DNA of 64,000 bases from Aestuariivirga sp. (GTDB taxonomy: Bacteria; Pseudomonadota; Alphaproteobacteria; Rhizobiales; Aestuariivirgaceae): NCBI RefSeq assembly GCF_020252395.1, contig NZ_JADCDB010000001.1, forward strand, positions 212,531 through 276,530, in the 5' to 3' direction. The notes beneath the pieces were generated by a model. The model was not told the origin of the DNA, did not search any database, and saw only the letters and a program-made list of their open reading frames with translations. Positions 26,998-35,757 of this stretch are shown piece by piece. Position numbers and translations under genes: made by a program. Position 1 is the stretch's first letter. Each line of letters opens with the position of its first letter.

Positions 26998-27762
26998 TCA
27001 TTTCGCCTCCGCGATGGGCGGGGTTTCATAATCGCCCGCCAGCACCTCGGCGACGTGGCGCACCTTGATGGCGGAGCCCATGCGTTTCAGCTTGCCCGCC
27101 ATGTTCATGAGGCAGCCGAGGTCGCCCGCGATCAGCGTATCCGCCCCCGTCGCCTCGATGTGGCGGATCTTCTTCTCCAGCATCTTATCCGAGATGCCGG
27201 GGTACTTGACACAGAAGGTTCCGCCGAAGCCGCAGCACACTTCCGCATCCGTCATCTCGCGGAGGCTTACGCCCTCGACGCTGGAGAGAAGCTTCCGCGG
27301 CTCGTTGCGAATGCCGAGCTCGCGCAGTCCGGAGCAGGAATCGTGATAGGTGGCGCAGGCCGGGAACTGGGCCTTGACCGTCTCCACCTTCAGCACACGG
27401 GTGAGGAAGGAGGTGATCTCATGGGTGCGCCGCGCAAGGTCGAGCGCCTCGTCATGCTCGGTGGAGCCCGGCTCGAAGAATTCGGGGTAATGCTTCACGA
27501 TCATGCCGGCGCAGGAGCCCGAGGGGGCCACCAAATAATCATAGCCCCTGAAGGCGGCGATGACGTTCAGGGCCAGCGCGCGGGCATCCTCCCTGTCGCC
27601 AGAGTTGTAGGCGGGCTGGCCGCAGCAGGTCTGGGCCTCCGGCACCTCGACGGTGCAGCCAGCGTCCTCGAGCAGCTTTACGCCGGCAAAGCCAACGGAG
27701 GGCCGGAACATGTCGACAAGGCAGGTGACGAACAGGCCGACGCGCGGGGATGTCTCAGGCAT
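26998..27762 (-). CDS. lutA: L-lactate utilization iron-sulfur protein LutA (CCG domain)
   Basis: This 254-residue protein carries the two cysteine-rich CCG domains of LutA and heterodisulfide-reductase-like proteins, visible as CCGQPAYNSG near residue 50 and CCGFGGTFCVKYPGIS near 190. ATG at 27762 follows a CGAGG ribosome site; an upstream TTG was rejected. It starts 68 bases downstream of the cytochrome c gene, which may share its promoter. Confidence 0.92.
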   Translation of the reverse strand: MPETSPRVGLFVTCLVDMFRPSVGFAGVKLLEDAGCTVEVPEAQTCCGQPAYNSGDREDARALALNVIAAFRGYDYLVAPSGSCAGMIVKHYPEFFEPGSTEHDEALDLARRTHEITSFLTRVLKVETVKAQFPACATYHDSCSGLRELGIRNEPRKLLSSVEGVSLREMTDAEVCCGFGGTFCVKYPGISDKMLEKKIRHIEATGADTLIAGDLGCLMNMAGKLKRMGSAIKVRHVAEVLAGDYETPPIAEAK

Positions 27763-27830
27763 GGAACCTCGGGGCAATCACGGGGAAGGTTATTGCCAGC
27801 CCTCGCGAGAGCCCGCAAGGCTCCTCAAGG

Positions 27831-28211
27831 TCACTGCTTGGTCTTGAGATAGGCCAGCAGGTTGGCGCGGTCGTCGGGCTTCTTCAGGCCGGCATAGGCC
27901 ATCTTGGTGCCGGGAACTTCCTTCTTGGGATTCTCGATGTAGATGAGAAACAACTCGTCCGTCCAGGCCGGGTGGGTCTTGGCGAAGTCCAGCATAGCGG
28001 TCGAATATTTGTAATCCGGCACCGAGGCGACGTTGCGGCCGATCAAGCCTTTGAGCGTGGGCCCGATCTTGTTGACGCCCTTCTCAACGTCGTGGCAAGC
28101 CTTGCACTGGGCGAAGACCTTCTCGCCCTTGGCGGGGTCGCCCGCATCCTGGGCGAGTGCGGTAGCGGGCAGCGCCAGCAGGGACAGCAGCGTGAGCGTC
28201 AGTCGGGTCAT
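27831..28211 (-). CDS. Periplasmic class I cytochrome c (c550-like)
   Basis: This 126-residue secreted electron carrier has a signal peptide ending at ALAQ (residue 21), the haem motif CKACH (Cys36, Cys39, His40) and a distal Met in GTKMAYAG near residue 104. The length and KKPDDRANLLAYLKTK ending match cytochrome c550/c2 of rhizobia. It lies upstream of lutABC and is divergent from glcDEF, so it may carry electrons from these oxidases, but a general respiratory role is equally possible. Confidence 0.93.
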   Translation of the reverse strand: MTRLTLTLLSLLALPATALAQDAGDPAKGEKVFAQCKACHDVEKGVNKIGPTLKGLIGRNVASVPDYKYSTAMLDFAKTHPAWTDELFLIYIENPKKEVPGTKMAYAGLKKPDDRANLLAYLKTKQ

Positions 28212-28302
28212 GGGGTCACTCCGGTGATCTTTGGTTGCATTGGCCGTAGGACACGGCTTAATTCCGGTTCTTCTAACGCTGGCGGCTGCGAACAGATCAC
28301 TC

Positions 28303-29793
28303 ATGCTCACAATGCCCATCCCAGACCAGGACACGATCCGGCGCCGCTCGGCCATTGCTGCGGCGCTGCGCCGCATCGTGCCGGGCGAGGGGGTGGTCGC
28401 GGCGCCCGTCGAAATGCGCGCCTTCGAGACGGATGGCCTCACCGCCTACCGCCAGATTCCGCTCGTCGTGGTTCTGCCGGAGACCGTGGCGCAGGTTTCC
28501 GCCGTTCTGAGATACGCGCACGAAAACGGCATCAAGGTGGTGCCGCGCGGGGCGGGCACGTCCCTTTCGGGCGGCGCGTTGCCGCTGGCCGACGGCATCC
28601 TGCTGGGAATGGCCAAGTTCAACCGGGTGCTGGAGATCGACTATGCCAACCGCTGTGCGGTGGTGCAGCCGGGCGTCACCAACCTCGCCATCACCAAGGC
28701 CGTGGAGCACAAAGGCTTCTATTACGCGCCGGACCCCTCCTCGCAGATCGCCTGCACCATCGGCGGCAATGTGGCGGAGAATTCGGGCGGCGTGCACTGC
28801 CTCAAATATGGCCTCACCGCCAACAATGTGCTGGGCATCGAGTTGGTGCTGGTGACGGGCGAGGTGATCCGGCTGGGCGGCAAGCACCTCGACTCGGAAG
28901 GCTATGACCTCTTGGGCGTGATGACGGGTTCAGAAGGCCTGCTTGGCGTCGTGACCGAGGTGACCGTGCGCATCCTGCAGAAGCCCGAGACGGCGCGCGC
29001 CGTGCTGGTGGGATTCCCAACCTCCGAGGATGCGGGCCAGTGCGTGGCCGACGTCATTTCGGCGGGCATCATTCCCGGCGGCATGGAAATGATGGACCGC
29101 CCGGCGATCCACGCGGCGGAGGACTTCGTCCATGCCGGCTATCCGCGCGACGTCGAGGCGCTGCTGATCGTCGAACTCGACGGGCCGCAGGTGGAGGTCG
29201 ATCACCTGATCGACCGCGTCTCCGGGATCGCGCGCGCCAACAACTCGACGACGCTTCGCATCTCGGCCTCGGAGGAGGAGCGTCTGCTGTTCTGGGCCGG
29301 GCGCAAGGCAGCCTTCCCCGCAGTGGGCCGGCTGTCGCCCGACTATCTTTGCATGGACGGCACAATTCCAAGGAAGCGCCTTCCCGACGTTCTGCAGGGC
29401 ATGGCGGAGCTGTCGCAGTTCCACCGGCTGCGCGTGGCAAACGTGTTCCACGCAGGCGACGGCAACCTGCACCCGCTGATCCTCTACGATGCCAATGACC
29501 CGGACGAGCTCGACCGCGCGGAGAAGTTCGGCGCCGACATCCTGCGCCTCTGCGTGAAGGTGGGCGGCGTGCTGACGGGCGAGCATGGCGTGGGCATCGA
29601 GAAGCGCGACCTGATGCCGGAGATGTTCTCCGAAGGCGACCTCGCCCAGCAGATGCGCGTCAAATGCGCCTTCGACGGCAAGGGCCTGCTCAACCCCGGC
29701 AAAGTCTTCCCCACGCTGCACCGCTGCGCCGAGCTGGGCCGCATGCATGTGAAGGGCGGCGCCCTGCCCTTTCCGGAGATTCCGAGATTCTGA
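28303..29793 (+). CDS. glcD: Glycolate oxidase FAD-linked subunit GlcD
   Basis: This 496-residue flavoprotein oxidises glycolate (and often D-lactate) to glyoxylate. The N-terminal FAD-binding domain of the FAD_binding_4 type shows VVPRGAGTSLSGGALPLADG and the C-terminal domain carries NVFHAGDGNLHPLILYD and GEHGVGIEKR. ATG at 28303 was chosen; one three codons further in is also possible. The stop overlaps glcE as TGATG. It diverges from the cytochrome c gene over 91 bases. Confidence 0.95.
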   Translation: MLTMPIPDQDTIRRRSAIAAALRRIVPGEGVVAAPVEMRAFETDGLTAYRQIPLVVVLPETVAQVSAVLRYAHENGIKVVPRGAGTSLSGGALPLADGILLGMAKFNRVLEIDYANRCAVVQPGVTNLAITKAVEHKGFYYAPDPSSQIACTIGGNVAENSGGVHCLKYGLTANNVLGIELVLVTGEVIRLGGKHLDSEGYDLLGVMTGSEGLLGVVTEVTVRILQKPETARAVLVGFPTSEDAGQCVADVISAGIIPGGMEMMDRPAIHAAEDFVHAGYPRDVEALLIVELDGPQVEVDHLIDRVSGIARANNSTTLRISASEEERLLFWAGRKAAFPAVGRLSPDYLCMDGTIPRKRLPDVLQGMAELSQFHRLRVANVFHAGDGNLHPLILYDANDPDELDRAEKFGADILRLCVKVGGVLTGEHGVGIEKRDLMPEMFSEGDLAQQMRVKCAFDGKGLLNPGKVFPTLHRCAELGRMHVKGGALPFPEIPRF

Positions 29794-30944
29794 TGAGCGC
29801 CGTGCTGAAGCCTGCAAGCGAAGCCGAACTCTCCGAGATAATCGCCTCCGCGGACGCGCCGCTGGAAGTCGTCGGCGGCGGCAGCAAGCGCCACATCGGC
29901 CACCCGGTGCAGGCGGCGGCGGCCTTGGACATGTCGGGCTTCACCGGCGTCATCGCCTATGAGCCGGAGGAGCTGATCCTCGATGTTCATGCCGGAACTC
30001 CGCTCGCCGGGATCGAAGACATGCTCAGCCAGCGCAGCCAGCAGCTGGCCTTCGAGCCTCCGGACTTTTCCAGGCTCCTTGGCGCTGCGCACAGCGGCAG
30101 CATCGGCGGACTGGTGGCGTCGAACCTCTCAGGTCCGCGCCGTATCAAGGCCGGTGCGGTGCGTGACCACATTCTGGGCATCCATGGCGTCACCGGCGCG
30201 GGCGATGCCTTCAAGGCGGGCGCGCGCGTGGTCAAGAACGTCACGGGCTATGACATGCCGAAACTGCTGACCGGCTCCTGGGGCACGCTCGCTGCACTCA
30301 CCGCGGTGATCCTCAAGGTGCTGCCGGCTCCGGAAACGGAAGAAACGGTGGTGCTGGCGGGCCTCGACGACGCGCAGGCGGTGGAGGCGATGAGCCTCGC
30401 CATGCAGTCGCCCTGCGAGGTGTCAGCGGCGGCCCATGTGCCCGGAGAGGCCGTCTATCTCCGCCTCGAGGGCATCGCGCCCTCCGTCTCTTATCGCCGC
30501 GACCAGCTGGGCAAGGTGCTGAAACGCCCCATCGAGGTGATGGCGGCGAGGAGCTCCGCCGCCACTTGGCGCGCCATTCGCGATGCGGCGATGTTCGCCG
30601 GGAACCCGAGCCATCCGCTTTGGCGGCTGTCGGTGACGCCGTCGGATGCGCCCGCGATCATCCGTACACTGAAAGAGAAGCTCGACATCCGCTATCTCTT
30701 CGACTGGGCCGGCGGCCTGGTATGGATCGAGGCGCCGCCCTCCCATGATGCATCGGCGGCACTGGTGCGCGGCAGCTTCTCAACCGGCCATGCCACGCTG
30801 ATCCGCGCGCCGGAAGCAACCCGCGCCGCCGTCGGCGTGTTCCAGCCGCAGGCGCCAGCCCTTGCGGCCCTTACCGGGCGGGTGAAGGACGCCTTCGACC
30901 CGCGCCACATTCTCAACCCCGGCCGCATGTATCGGGGCATCTGA
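29793..30944 (+). CDS. glcE: Glycolate oxidase subunit GlcE
   Basis: This 383-residue second FAD-binding subunit of glycolate oxidase is shorter than GlcD. The FAD-binding part covers about residues 1-170 (GGGSKRHIGHPVQ, HSGSIGGLVASNLSGPRR). The C-terminus ends with DPRHILNPGRMYRG. It is translationally coupled on both sides by TGATG overlaps, implying equal amounts of the three subunits. Confidence 0.93.
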   Translation: MSAVLKPASEAELSEIIASADAPLEVVGGGSKRHIGHPVQAAAALDMSGFTGVIAYEPEELILDVHAGTPLAGIEDMLSQRSQQLAFEPPDFSRLLGAAHSGSIGGLVASNLSGPRRIKAGAVRDHILGIHGVTGAGDAFKAGARVVKNVTGYDMPKLLTGSWGTLAALTAVILKVLPAPETEETVVLAGLDDAQAVEAMSLAMQSPCEVSAAAHVPGEAVYLRLEGIAPSVSYRRDQLGKVLKRPIEVMAARSSAATWRAIRDAAMFAGNPSHPLWRLSVTPSDAPAIIRTLKEKLDIRYLFDWAGGLVWIEAPPSHDASAALVRGSFSTGHATLIRAPEATRAAVGVFQPQAPALAALTGRVKDAFDPRHILNPGRMYRGI

Positions 30945-32227
30945 TGCAGACGAATTTCACCGCCGAACAGCTCAGCCTCCCGCGCATCGGCGCCGCCAAC
31001 CAGATCCTGCGCAAGTGCGTGCATTGCGGCTTCTGCACCGCCACCTGCCCCACCTATGTGCTGCTGGGCGACGAGCTCGACTCGCCAAGGGGCCGCATCT
31101 ACCTCATCAAGAACATGCTGGAATCGGGCGCGCCGGCGGATGCGAAGACGGTGAAGCACCTCGACCGCTGCCTCTCGTGTCTGTCCTGCATGACCACCTG
31201 CCCCTCGGGCGTCCATTACATGCACCTCGTGGACGAGGCGCGCGCCCATGTCGAGGAAACCTACACGCGGCCATTGCCGGAACGCCTGCTGCGCGGCGTG
31301 CTGGCCTACACCATGCCGCGGCCCAGGTTGTTCCGCCTGTCGCTGATCGGCGCGAAGCTCGCCTCGCCGCTCGCACCCGTGGCGAAATCCTTGGGCGCCA
31401 CGCGCATCGCGGCACTCCTCGGCCTCGTGCCGAAACGCTTGCCGACGCCGGAGCCCATCGGCCAGCCCGGCACCTTTCCCGCGCAAGGCCAGAAAAAGGG
31501 ACGCGTCGCGCTGCTGATGGGCTGCGTGCAGAGCGTGCTCGAGCCTGGCATCAATGCCGCCACCATCCGCCTGCTTAACCGGCTGGGCTATGAGGTGGTG
31601 GTCCGCGGCGAGGAAGCCTGCTGCGGCTCGCTCACCCACCACATGGGGCAGGAACAGGATGCGCTGGCCCGCGCGCGCCGGTCGATCGACCAGTGGACGA
31701 AGGCCGATGTCGATGCTGTGATCGTCACCGCGTCGGGCTGCGGCACCACCATCAAGGATTATGGCCACATGCTGCGCCATGACGCGGCCTATGCTGAAAA
31801 GGCCAAGGCCATCAGCGCCAAGGCGAAGGACGTGACCGAGTTCCTGATCGCGCAGGACTTGCCCGCGGCGCAGGGCGGGTTGCGGCTCGCCTATCATTCC
31901 GCCTGCTCCATGCAGCATGGCCAGAAGATCAGGACGGAGCCGCAGCGGCTGCTGCGCCGCGCCGGCTTCACGGTGATGGAGGTGCCCGAGGGTCATCTCT
32001 GTTGCGGCTCGGCCGGCACCTACAACATCCTGCAGCCGGAGCTGGCGTCGAAACTGCGCGACCGCAAGGTGGCGAACATCGAATCCCTGTCTCCCGAAGC
32101 CATCGCCACCGGCAATATCGGCTGCATCACGCAGATCGGGCTCGGCACCGGCATCCCCATACTGCACACGGTGGAGCTGCTCGACTGGGCCTATGGCGGT
32201 CCGAAGCCGGCGCGCCTGCCGGGCTGA
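30944..32227 (+). CDS. glcF: Glycolate oxidase iron-sulfur subunit GlcF
   Basis: This 427-residue electron-transfer subunit has two 4Fe-4S motifs near the N-terminus (CVHCGFCTATCP and CLSCLSCMTTCP) and two C-terminal CCG domains (ACCGSLTHHMG and LCCGSAGTYN). Together with GlcD and GlcE it passes electrons from glycolate to the respiratory chain. The three genes form a complete operon. No adjacent glcC-type regulator is seen. Confidence 0.94.
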   Translation: MQTNFTAEQLSLPRIGAANQILRKCVHCGFCTATCPTYVLLGDELDSPRGRIYLIKNMLESGAPADAKTVKHLDRCLSCLSCMTTCPSGVHYMHLVDEARAHVEETYTRPLPERLLRGVLAYTMPRPRLFRLSLIGAKLASPLAPVAKSLGATRIAALLGLVPKRLPTPEPIGQPGTFPAQGQKKGRVALLMGCVQSVLEPGINAATIRLLNRLGYEVVVRGEEACCGSLTHHMGQEQDALARARRSIDQWTKADVDAVIVTASGCGTTIKDYGHMLRHDAAYAEKAKAISAKAKDVTEFLIAQDLPAAQGGLRLAYHSACSMQHGQKIRTEPQRLLRRAGFTVMEVPEGHLCCGSAGTYNILQPELASKLRDRKVANIESLSPEAIATGNIGCITQIGLGTGIPILHTVELLDWAYGGPKPARLPG

Positions 32228-32329
32228 CATCACGGCGCGCGCGAACCTTTCATACGTCTCCGCCATCAGCGCGGTCCCGAATGGTGAACCAGCCGTTAAG
32301 CCGGGCTGTGCGTCCGCAGTTCTGTAAGG

Positions 32330-32406
32330 TGGTACCGCCTCCCCGGCTCGAACGGGGGACCCCTAGATCCACAATCTAGTGCTCTAACCAACTGAGCTAA
32401 GGCGGC
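32330..32406 (-). tRNA. tRNA-His (anticodon GTG) without G-1
   Basis: The 77-base gene on the minus strand includes an encoded CCA. The anticodon stem CTAGA/TCTAG encloses TTGTGGA, with the anticodon GTG. The acceptor starts GCCGCCT. Base -1 is T, the discriminator is A73 and position 72 is T facing G1. Most bacteria have G-1 and C73; loss of G-1 with A73 is known from a clade of alphaproteobacteria. Confidence 0.96.
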
Positions 32407-32447
32407 ACACAGGCCTCAAGGGCTGGTGGCCCTCGCGCACGGGGGCG

Positions 32448-32476
32448 TTCCTAGCCCCAGTCGCATGGGATTTCAA
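32448..32476 (-). promoter_or_regulatory. Promoter of tRNA-His
   Basis: On the minus strand, TTGAAA (32476-32471), a 17-base spacer and TAGGAA (32453-32448), about 40 bases before the tRNA. It lies just downstream of the phasin terminator. Confidence 0.5.
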
Positions 32477-32482
32477 GCCAGC

Positions 32483-32506
32483 AAAAAGGCCCGCATTGCG
32501 CGGGCC
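32483..32506 (-). terminator. Rho-independent terminator of the phasin gene
   Basis: GGCCCGC and GCGGGCC form a seven-base-pair stem with a five-base loop, followed on the minus strand by TTTTTG. Confidence 0.85.
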
Positions 32507-32557
32507 TCGGAGTTCGATGCACCGGCCGGGGAGGACGGCCGGGCATCGACTATGTGC

Positions 32558-33016
32558 TTAGGCAACCTTGGAGAGGCTGGCAAAGGACTTCGACATCTGC
32601 TCCTGCACCGGCTTCAGCGATTCCTTGGCGAGCGCAACCGAGAGCTCGGAGAGCTCGGCGGCCTGGCGCTGCAGCGTCTCAGCCTGCTCCTTGAAGAAGC
32701 CTTGCTGCAGGTTCACCGCCTCCTGCGCGTCGCGCACGGCGAACAGCTTGCGCGCGAAGGCGAAGCCCGAGTTGATGTTTAGCTGCACGAATTCCATCGA
32801 CTTTAGCTGGATGTCGGTCACGCGATTCTTGTAGGCATTGGCGGCGGCATCAAAGAGCTGCACATTGCCATGCGCCACTTCAGAGACCTTCTCGAAGGCG
32901 CCCTGCGCCTGGTCGAGGGTCTTCTGGGCGAAGGAAGCAACATTCCCGGCAACCTGCTCGGTGGCCTTGGCCATAGTTTCGGTTGTCATTTCGGGCTTGG
33001 CCTTCTTGGTCGACAT
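32558..33016 (-). CDS. Phasin family protein
   Basis: This 152-residue, mostly helical protein matches phasins, which coat polyhydroxybutyrate granules. Repeated Ala/Gln/Glu-rich amphipathic helices are visible (AEQVAGNVASFAQKTLDQAQ, FFKEQAETLQRQAAEL). ATG at 33016 has a strong AGGAGA ribosome site. It has its own promoter and terminator. With the acetoacetyl-CoA synthetase at 37470-39410, it suggests polyhydroxybutyrate storage. Confidence 0.9.
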   Translation of the reverse strand: MSTKKAKPEMTTETMAKATEQVAGNVASFAQKTLDQAQGAFEKVSEVAHGNVQLFDAAANAYKNRVTDIQLKSMEFVQLNINSGFAFARKLFAVRDAQEAVNLQQGFFKEQAETLQRQAAELSELSVALAKESLKPVQEQMSKSFASLSKVA

Positions 33017-33067
33017 GGGTGTTTCTCCTGTGAGGCAGGTTTTGGAGGGAGCTGCCTGATGAGCAAC

Positions 33068-33096
33068 TACATATGTCAAGTTTTTGTGCAGCGCAA
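33068..33096 (-). promoter_or_regulatory. Promoter of the phasin gene
   Basis: On the minus strand, TTGCGC (33096-33091), a 17-base spacer and TATGTA (33073-33068), 51 bases before the ATG at 33016. Confidence 0.5.
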
Positions 33097-33224
33097 CATG
33101 AATATTGCATCGCCGCCGCACTGTTCGGCTTCGGACGCGTGAAAATTAACCGGATGTTGCCGAATTCCTTTATTTTCTCGGTTAAGGCATCGTAAACAGA
33201 GAGTCTTGAGTTTTGGGGTGAGCC

Positions 33225-35750
33225 TTGGCCGACGCCGCGACACCGACGCTGGAAGACCTGAGGAACGTGCCGGAAGCCGCGTGGCTGTGGGACGCTGGAC
33301 GCGCCCGCATCGTATGGGCCAATCCGGCGGGCATTGGCTTTTTCGGCGGCGCCTCGCTGTTCGACCTGATCGACCGCCCTTTCGACGCGCAGGAGCCGGG
33401 GGTGGAGGCGATGATGAACCTCTCCCGCAGCCTGCACCGCGGCCAGGTGGAAACGGTGGAACTGAACTTCCCCTCGACCGCCGCCGAAGGCCCCATCATC
33501 TGCCGCTGCATGATCCACGCCTTGGCCGACGGGCGCCCCGGCGTGCTGGCAGTGGCCCGCTCCTCCGGCGTGGAGGGCGGCGCCCGGGCCGACGCCGACA
33601 TGGCCGCCGCTTTCGATCTTCTGCCCTCTGCCGCGCTGCTGATGGGGCGTGGCGGCGGCTTCCGCCACCTCAATGCGGCAGCCCAGCTGCTGCTGGACGC
33701 CAACCAGCGCGGCAACCTGGCGGAGCTGCTGGGCGACCAGGCCCAGGCGGATGCGCTGCTCGCCCGCATCGGGGCCGCCGGCACGGTGGTGCAGCACCGC
33801 GCGCTCGCCGTGCGCATCGGCATCCGCGATATCCGGCTCACCGCCCGCCGCCTGAACCGCGAGGAGGAGGGTGCCGCCTTCGCCATGCTGCTGCTTGACG
33901 ACGTGACGGAGCGCCGCGCCCTGGAACTCAAGCTCTCCGGCGCCGAACCGCTGCCTCCGCCTCCGGCAGCGGCTGCCTCCCAGCCCGCCGCCGGCCCGAA
34001 GGCTACCGCCGCATTGTCCGAGGCCGATGCCGCCGCCTTCGAGAAGCCCGGCAAGCCGCTGGAGGATGAAATCCGCGAGGCGAAGCCCCGCCCTGCCCGT
34101 GCGGCGCCGCCCCCGGTAGCGGAGGCAGCGCCGCCCCCAGACCAGCCGCGCCGCAAGCTGCAGCGCATTCCGGACCAGGTGCGCCTGCCGCTGGAAAACC
34201 GGCCCGAGGCCGTTCTGGTGGCCAAGGACGGGCAGCTGCTCTTCGCCAACCCCTCCGCCGCGCGCCTTTTCGGCTATGAGACGGGCGAAGACGTGATCAA
34301 CGACCAGGCTCTCTCGAACCGCTTCGGCCAGTTGGGCCAGGCGCTGCCACGCACCGAGATCGTCACCGGCGCCGGGCGCGCCGTCGAGGCCAATGTGCAT
34401 ATGGTGGTGATTCCCTGGCTTGGCGGCCCCGCCCGGCAGTTCGTGCTCTTGCCCAACGGAACAACGCAAGCGGAGCGGCCCGAACTCCGCCTCGCGCCGG
34501 CCCCCGCAGCCGCGCCCGCCATGGCCGCCGCAGAGCCAGCGCCCGCCGCGGTGGCAAAGATGGCGCCTGCGCCGGAGCCGCAGCGGGCCAGTGCCGAGGT
34601 GATCCAGCTTCCCCCGCGGCCGCCAGGCCCCGATGCCGACCAGGAGCTGCGCGCCATCCTCGACACCGCGGCGGACGGCATCATCACGCTCGATCAGGAC
34701 GCGCGGATCCACACCTTCAGCGCCGGCGCAGAGGCGATTTTCGGCTATCGCATCGCCGAAGTGGCCGGAAAGCCGCTGCTCGATCTTCTGGCGCCCGAAA
34801 GCCGCAAGCTGGTGCGCGACTATCTGGCGGCGCTGCAGGGCCCCGGCCTCGCGGCGGTCTTCAATGACGGGCGTGAAGTGACGGCGCTGGTGAACCAGGG
34901 CGGCACCGTGCCGCTCTTCATCACCATCGGCAAGCTGCAGGCCGCCCGCTCGCAGGCCGCCTTCTGCGCCGTGGTGCGCGACATCACGCAGTGGAAGAAG
35001 ACCGAGGCCGAACTGCGCGAGGCCAAGGAAAAGGCCGAGGCGACCAGCCGCCAGAAGTCCGAATTCCTCGCCAGCGTCAGCCACGAGCTGAGAACGCCTC
35101 TCAACGCGATCATGGGCTTCTCCGAAGTGATGCGGCTGGGGCGATTCGGCGAGATCGACAACGAGAAATACCGCGGCTACGTGCAGGACATCCACGCCAG
35201 CGGAGCGCATCTCCTCTCCCTCATCGACGATCTCCTCGATCTCTCCAAGGTCGAGGCGGGCAAGCTCGAGCTCAATTTCGCCGCTGTCTCGCTCGGTGAC
35301 GTCGCCGACTATGTGCTGAGGCTCACGCAGGAGCAGGCTACCGCCGCGCGCGTGGTGCTGAGGAAGTCGATGCCGCCGGACCTTCCCAAGGTGGTGGCCG
35401 ACCTCCGCTCAATGCGGCAGGCCCTGCTGAACCTCGTGTCCAACGCCATCAAATTCACCGACGCCGGTGGCCAGGTCGTGGTCTCCGCCCAGCTCCTGGG
35501 CAATGGCGAGCTGAAGCTGCGCGTCAAAGACACCGGCATCGGCATGGACGAGGACCAGCTCCGAGGCGCGCTCGAACCCTTCGGCCGCGTCCTCACCGAG
35601 GGCCGCGAGGTGCAAGGCACGGGCCTCGGCCTGCCGCTCACCAAGGCGCTGGTCGAAGCCAACCGCGCCTCTCTCGCGCTCACCAGCGAGCCGCGCAAGG
35701 GCACGCTGGCCGAGATCGCCTTCCCCACCACCCGCGTATTGGCGGAATAG
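33225..35750 (+). CDS. PAS-domain sensor histidine kinase of the PleC/DivJ/PdhS group
   Basis: This 841-residue kinase has no clear membrane segment. Three PAS-like regions are visible (about residues 10-100, 325-400 and 470-590), with a Pro/Ala-rich linker between residues 240 and 330. The HisKA box ASVSHELRTPLNAIMGFSE has the phospho-accepting His at 620. The HATPase part has NLVSNAIKF (N box), DTGIGM (G1) and GTGLGLPLTKALV (G2). The dimerisation-domain sequence matches PleC/DivJ/PdhS kinases, which control the cell cycle through DivK. The start is a TTG preceded by GGGGTGAG; an in-frame stop two codons upstream rules out an earlier start. Confidence 0.9.
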   Translation: MADAATPTLEDLRNVPEAAWLWDAGRARIVWANPAGIGFFGGASLFDLIDRPFDAQEPGVEAMMNLSRSLHRGQVETVELNFPSTAAEGPIICRCMIHALADGRPGVLAVARSSGVEGGARADADMAAAFDLLPSAALLMGRGGGFRHLNAAAQLLLDANQRGNLAELLGDQAQADALLARIGAAGTVVQHRALAVRIGIRDIRLTARRLNREEEGAAFAMLLLDDVTERRALELKLSGAEPLPPPPAAAASQPAAGPKATAALSEADAAAFEKPGKPLEDEIREAKPRPARAAPPPVAEAAPPPDQPRRKLQRIPDQVRLPLENRPEAVLVAKDGQLLFANPSAARLFGYETGEDVINDQALSNRFGQLGQALPRTEIVTGAGRAVEANVHMVVIPWLGGPARQFVLLPNGTTQAERPELRLAPAPAAAPAMAAAEPAPAAVAKMAPAPEPQRASAEVIQLPPRPPGPDADQELRAILDTAADGIITLDQDARIHTFSAGAEAIFGYRIAEVAGKPLLDLLAPESRKLVRDYLAALQGPGLAAVFNDGREVTALVNQGGTVPLFITIGKLQAARSQAAFCAVVRDITQWKKTEAELREAKEKAEATSRQKSEFLASVSHELRTPLNAIMGFSEVMRLGRFGEIDNEKYRGYVQDIHASGAHLLSLIDDLLDLSKVEAGKLELNFAAVSLGDVADYVLRLTQEQATAARVVLRKSMPPDLPKVVADLRSMRQALLNLVSNAIKFTDAGGQVVVSAQLLGNGELKLRVKDTGIGMDEDQLRGALEPFGRVLTEGREVQGTGLGLPLTKALVEANRASLALTSEPRKGTLAEIAFPTTRVLAE

Positions 35751-35757
35751 CACTTCC

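Noticed and set aside
32880..35210. 776-codon minus-strand frame opposite the histidine kinase
   Set aside because: It is an antisense shadow of a kinase gene with all expected motifs; its translation is low-complexity Arg/Gly/His/Ala.
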